Positions 58,831 through 64,000 of a stretch of 64,000 nt of DNA are shown here, in pieces. The notes under the pieces are model-generated. The model was not told the DNA's origin. It made no database searches and saw only the letters and a list, made by a program, of their open reading frames with translations. Numbering within the stretch: position 1 is the stretch's first letter; the number at the start of each line of letters is the position of its first letter. The DNA is from Embleya scabrispora DSM 41855 (lineage in GTDB: Bacteria > Actinomycetota > Actinomycetes > Streptomycetales > Streptomycetaceae): contig NZ_KB889675.1 in assembly GCF_000372745.1 (NCBI RefSeq), positions 328,388 through 392,387 on the forward strand. Direction: 5' to 3'. The translations under genes and the position numbers were made by a program.

Positions 58831-60804
58831 GTGGACAGGGGTCACGGGGCGGCCGATGGGGCCTACGCGGGTTACGGCGCGTGGCGCGCACGGCAGGAGA
58901 CCCTGGTCGGCCTGATCGACCGGCTCACGCCGATCGTGGCCGGACTGCGGATCGGTGCGGGCGTCAAGAAGTTGGACTCGTTGAAGCAGCGGGCCGCGTC
59001 CGAGGCGTTCAAGGTGATGATCGTCGGCGAGTTCAAGCGCGGCAAGAGCACGGTGATCAACTCGATGCTCGGCGAGAAGGTGCTGCCCTCCTTCGCGCGT
59101 CCGTGTACGGCGATCATCAACGAGGTGACGTGGGGTGACACCCGCTCGGCGCTGATCTATCCGCTGGAAGCGGACGGCACGCCGGGCGATCCGCTGACCG
59201 TCGGCGTGGACGAGATCGCCGACTACGTCACGATCGGCGCGGACGACGACAACACCCCGAACCCGTACGAGCGGGCGGTGGTGCGCTGGCCGCTCGAACT
59301 GTGCCGCAACGGCGTCGTGGTGGTCGACTCGCCGGGCCTCAACGAGGCTCCCGAGCGTGAGAAGGTCACCCTGAACTACCTCGAACAGGCCGACGTGCTG
59401 GTGTTCGTGGTGGACTGCCAGGCCGCGATGTCGCGCAGCGAACAGCTCTTCCTGGACGTGCACGTCAAGGCGCGCGGGCACGAGGACGTGTTCTACGTCG
59501 GCAACAAGATCAACCTGGTCGAGGAGGAGGAGCGCGAGGACGTGCAGCGGGAGATCCGCAAGCGCCTCTCGCCCTACCTCTCCCGCCCGGACCGGGTCTT
59601 CTTCGTCAACGCCCGGGCCGCGCTGACCGGCCGGCAGAAGGGCGACCCGGACCTGCTGGCGGGCTCCGGAATGCCCGAACTCGAGCGTGGTCTGGAGGAC
59701 TTCCTGACCCGCGAGCGCGGTCGGGCCAAGATCCTGTCGCCCGCGCGGGAACTCAAGTACCTGCTGATCGAGGCGCGCGAGCAGATCGACCGCAAGGAGG
59801 CGCTCCTGACCCAGGACGTCGAGGAGCTGCGGGCCACCTACGAACGGGTCCAGGGTCCGCTGACCCGGCTGGAGCAGAATCGGCGGGTGATCGTCGCGCA
59901 GATGGAGGAGCACCTGCGCGAGACCCGCGGCGAGGTGGAGGCCGCGACCCGGCGGTTCATGGAGCGGGTCGCCGCGAACATCCCGAACTGGGCGCAGGAG
60001 TACGACCCGAGCAACACCATCGGCGCCAATCCGTTCAACGCCCGGGAGAAGATGGAGGCGGCGGTCAAGGAGATCACCGACCACCTCTCCGGACGGGTCC
60101 AGGTCGAGTTCGCGCAGTGGCAGGAGAACGAGCTCAAGCCGCTCGTCGCACGTCGCGTCGAGGACATGGAGCGGATGATCGACGACGACGTGAAGCAGTT
60201 CGTCACCCGCATCGACGAGATCCGCGCATCGCTCACCGCCGGCCCGGTCGGCACCGACGAGGACGGCAAACCCTCGACGCCGATCGAGCGGCTGCTCGCG
60301 GACGCGGTCAGCTTCGTGCTCGACCCGGCGACCGCGGTCTCCGGCGGCAAGTTCAACCTCAGGTCGATGCTCACCGCCCTGCTGCCGCAGATCGCGGTCG
60401 GCACGGCGGCCTTCCTGGTCGGCCTGGGCCCGTTCGTGATCCTCGGCGCGGTGCTCGGCTCGACCGTGTTCAAGGGCGCGCTGCAGTTGAACAAGGCCAA
60501 CCGCCGGCTCAAGGAACAGGTCGCCGAGCAGGTCCAGGTGGAACTGCGCAACCAGGCCGACACCGACGTGACCAACCTGGGCGAAGAGGTGGTCAAGCAA
60601 CTCCGCAAGATGCGCGACGCGATCGCCCAGGGCCTGGACGCGGAAATCAAGTCGATCCGCGACGAGGTGGGCGCAGCCCTACGCACGAAGGAACAGGGCG
60701 AGTCCGACGCGAAACGCGAAAGCACCGAAATGCGCCGCTACGCCCAAGAACTCAACCGAGTCGACGAGTCCCTGGCCGACCTGATCATGGACGTGGCAAT
60801 GTAA
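58831..60804 (+). CDS. Dynamin-like GTPase 3
   Basis: 657 residues from GTG 58831, with GAGGAGGGG upstream. P-loop GEFKRGKS (66-73), G3 VDSPGLNE, G4 NKIN rather than NKxD. A hydrophobic hairpin QIAVGTAAFLVGLGPFVILGAVLG lies near residues 518-545, typical of membrane-active bacterial dynamins, followed by a coiled-coil-rich C terminus. It is 28 bp after gene 2 and ends the cluster. Confidence 0.88.
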   Translation: MDRGHGAADGAYAGYGAWRARQETLVGLIDRLTPIVAGLRIGAGVKKLDSLKQRAASEAFKVMIVGEFKRGKSTVINSMLGEKVLPSFARPCTAIINEVTWGDTRSALIYPLEADGTPGDPLTVGVDEIADYVTIGADDDNTPNPYERAVVRWPLELCRNGVVVVDSPGLNEAPEREKVTLNYLEQADVLVFVVDCQAAMSRSEQLFLDVHVKARGHEDVFYVGNKINLVEEEEREDVQREIRKRLSPYLSRPDRVFFVNARAALTGRQKGDPDLLAGSGMPELERGLEDFLTRERGRAKILSPARELKYLLIEAREQIDRKEALLTQDVEELRATYERVQGPLTRLEQNRRVIVAQMEEHLRETRGEVEAATRRFMERVAANIPNWAQEYDPSNTIGANPFNAREKMEAAVKEITDHLSGRVQVEFAQWQENELKPLVARRVEDMERMIDDDVKQFVTRIDEIRASLTAGPVGTDEDGKPSTPIERLLADAVSFVLDPATAVSGGKFNLRSMLTALLPQIAVGTAAFLVGLGPFVILGAVLGSTVFKGALQLNKANRRLKEQVAEQVQVELRNQADTDVTNLGEEVVKQLRKMRDAIAQGLDAEIKSIRDEVGAALRTKEQGESDAKRESTEMRRYAQELNRVDESLADLIMDVAM

Positions 60805-60836
60805 CCGGCTTCCACCCCGGAACAGTCCGCACCCTC

Positions 60837-60874
60837 CGACGCCGGCTGAGCAAACACCGGCCCGGCCGGCGTCG
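60837..60874 (+). terminator. Inverted repeat after the dynamin cluster
   Basis: CGACGCCGGC (60837-60846) pairs with GCCGGCGTCG (60865-60874), 18-nt loop. It lies 33 bp after the last dynamin stop, so it probably terminates the cluster; it is not U-rich. Confidence 0.6.
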
Positions 60875-60930
60875 AAGGCCACTCGGCCCGGCAGGCGAAG
60901 CAGCCCGGCCGGCGCTTGAGGCCAAGCCCG

Positions 60931-62166
60931 CTAGTCGACCAAATCCCGCACAACCGCATCAGCCAACAACCGCCCGCGCAGCGTAAGCACAACCCGATCC
61001 CCCGCAAGGGGCAAAAGCAGCCCGTCGACCACGGCCCGGTCCGCCGCCTTCCTCCCCACCTCCGTCAGGAGCGAGCGCGGGACGCCATCGGACAGCCGCA
61101 GTTCGAGCAGGATCCGCTCGACCCGCCGGTCCTCCGCGGTGAGCACCTCACGCGCCTGGGCGGGAGAGGTGTCCCCGGCCAGCCGCTGCGCGTACGCGGC
61201 CGGATGCCGGACGTTCCACCACCGCACGCCGCCCACGTGGCTGTGCGCGCCCGGCCCCGCGCCCCACCAGTCGGCGCCGGTCCAGTACAGCTCGTTGTGC
61301 CGGCAGCGTGCCGCGACGTCGGTCGCCCAGTTGGACACCTCGTACCAGCCGAGCCCCGCGGCGGTGAACGCCTCGTCCGCCATCAGGTATCGGTCCGCGA
61401 GCACGTCGTCGTCCGGCATCGGCAGTTCACCGCGCCGCACCCGGCCGGCCAGCCGCGTACCGTCCTCGACGATCAGCGCATACGCCGAGACGTGGTCGGG
61501 ACGAGCGCCGAGCACCGCGTCCAGCGAGGCCCGCCAGTCCTCGTCGGACTCCCCCGGCGTGCCGTAGATCAGATCCAGGTTGACGTGCTCGAACCCGGCC
61601 GCCCGCGCGTCGGCCACGCACTGCTCCGGCCGCCCCGGGGTGTGCCTGCGGTCCAGGATCTGCAACACGTGCCTGCGCGCGCTCTGCATGCCGAACGACA
61701 GCCGGTTGAAGCCACCCGCGAGCAGCGTGTCCAGATAGGCCGGATCCACCGACTCGGGGTTGGCCTCGGTGGTCACCTCGGCCCCGGCGGCCAGGCCGAA
61801 CTCGTCCCGGATCGCACCCAGGATCCGGGCCAGGTCCGCGGCCGGCAGCAGGGTGGGCGTGCCGCCGCCGAAGAACACCGTCTCCACCGGCCGGTCCACC
61901 TCGCCCAGCAACCGCCGGGCCAGCCGGATCTCGGCGATCGCGTCGTCCGCGTAGGACCCCTGCGAGGCCGATCCGCCCAGCTCGGTCGCGGTGTAGGTGT
62001 TGAAGTCGCAGTAACCGCACCGCGACGCGCAGTAGGGCACATGCACGTAGAAGCCGAACGGGCGACTCGCGCCCGCGAACTCGGCCAGTGCGGACGCGGG
62101 CAGCGAACCGTCTTCGGGCACGGGCAGACCGTCGGGGGGTGCGGAGGGCATCCTCCCATTGTCCAC
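60931..62166 (-). CDS. hemW: Heme chaperone HemW / coproporphyrinogen III oxidase-like
   Basis: 411 residues; ATG 62151 is an alternative start. Radical-SAM motif YVHVPYCASRCGYCDFN (CxxxCxxC) and FFGGGTPTLL, then the HemW-type C-terminal domain. HemW inserts heme into targets; it is not a true oxidase. In many actinobacteria it lies near hrcA-dnaJ; here the dynamin and sulfur modules come between. Confidence 0.92.
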   Translation of the reverse strand: MDNGRMPSAPPDGLPVPEDGSLPASALAEFAGASRPFGFYVHVPYCASRCGYCDFNTYTATELGGSASQGSYADDAIAEIRLARRLLGEVDRPVETVFFGGGTPTLLPAADLARILGAIRDEFGLAAGAEVTTEANPESVDPAYLDTLLAGGFNRLSFGMQSARRHVLQILDRRHTPGRPEQCVADARAAGFEHVNLDLIYGTPGESDEDWRASLDAVLGARPDHVSAYALIVEDGTRLAGRVRRGELPMPDDDVLADRYLMADEAFTAAGLGWYEVSNWATDVAARCRHNELYWTGADWWGAGPGAHSHVGGVRWWNVRHPAAYAQRLAGDTSPAQAREVLTAEDRRVERILLELRLSDGVPRSLLTEVGRKAADRAVVDGLLLPLAGDRVVLTLRGRLLADAVVRDLVD

Positions 62167-62218
62167 GAGCCGGCGACCGGCCCGGCGGTTGCCCGATGCC
62201 CGCGGACCGGCCCCGGGC

Positions 62219-64000
<1,782 letters not shown>

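Noticed and set aside
58774-60600. 608-aa minus-strand frame under GTPase 3
   Set aside because: Antisense of a gene with complete GTPase motifs.

Overview
The window is a very GC-rich chromosomal segment from an actinomycete of the Streptomyces type. Evidence: strong third-position GC bias, frequent GTG and TTG starts, 4-bp stop/start overlaps (ATGA, GTGA), long spurious antisense frames, a bacterial-type HrcA/CIRCE system, Zur-type operators, and housekeeping gene neighbourhoods I know from Streptomyces. The species cannot be named from the sequence alone.

Layout. 0-5 kb: end of a flavin-binding PNPOx-like gene, an FAD oxidoreductase, a tyrosine phosphatase, and an ABC ATPase/permease pair. 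5.4-11.3 kb (minus strand): the translation and lipid block rpsB-tsf-pyrH-frr-cdsA and rlmN. 11.7-16 kb: a LytM-like protein, a TetR regulator, dusB, a NADAR protein and a membrane protein. 16-25.8 kb: glyS, then a zinc-homeostasis island (znuACB-zur, then a permease and a TIGR03943-type protein), uppS, recO and a TerB-like protein. 25.9-40 kb: a TauD-type dioxygenase, leuA with an attenuator leader peptide, era, a zinc-less cytidine-deaminase-like protein, a CNNM/CBS protein, ybeY-phoH, rnz, a HIT protein, rsmE, a nitronate monooxygenase, and dnaJ-hrcA with a CIRCE operator. 40-41.7 kb: an MBL-fold hydrolase and a DUF3097 protein.

41.7-60.8 kb looks like an accessory insert between DUF3097 and hemW. 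It has two notable modules. (i) A sulfur-scavenging operon: a short cysteine leader peptide of the actinobacterial HVDL...SAxC type, an oligopeptide-type ABC importer (binding protein, two permeases, fused double ATPase), and a type I sulfatase without a signal peptide. Import of a sulfate ester followed by cytoplasmic desulfation is the likely job. (ii) A four-gene, same-strand cluster of three different dynamin-like GTPases with a C39-like papain-fold peptidase-like protein between the first and second. I do not recognise this as a described system. Between the modules lie a WGR-like/beta-propeller protein, a Uma2 nuclease-like protein and a phenylalanine hydroxylase.

60.9-64 kb: hemW and the 3' part of a long-chain acyl-CoA ligase cut by the window edge.

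Regulatory elements read directly from the sequence: two tandem Zur boxes over a probably leaderless znuA start, CIRCE upstream of hrcA, Leu and Cys leader peptides, a perfect 20-bp palindrome upstream of the TauD gene, and several strong terminator hairpins. No tRNA, rRNA, CRISPR array, insertion sequence or phage gene was seen. Family and synteny statements come from memory; no database search was run.
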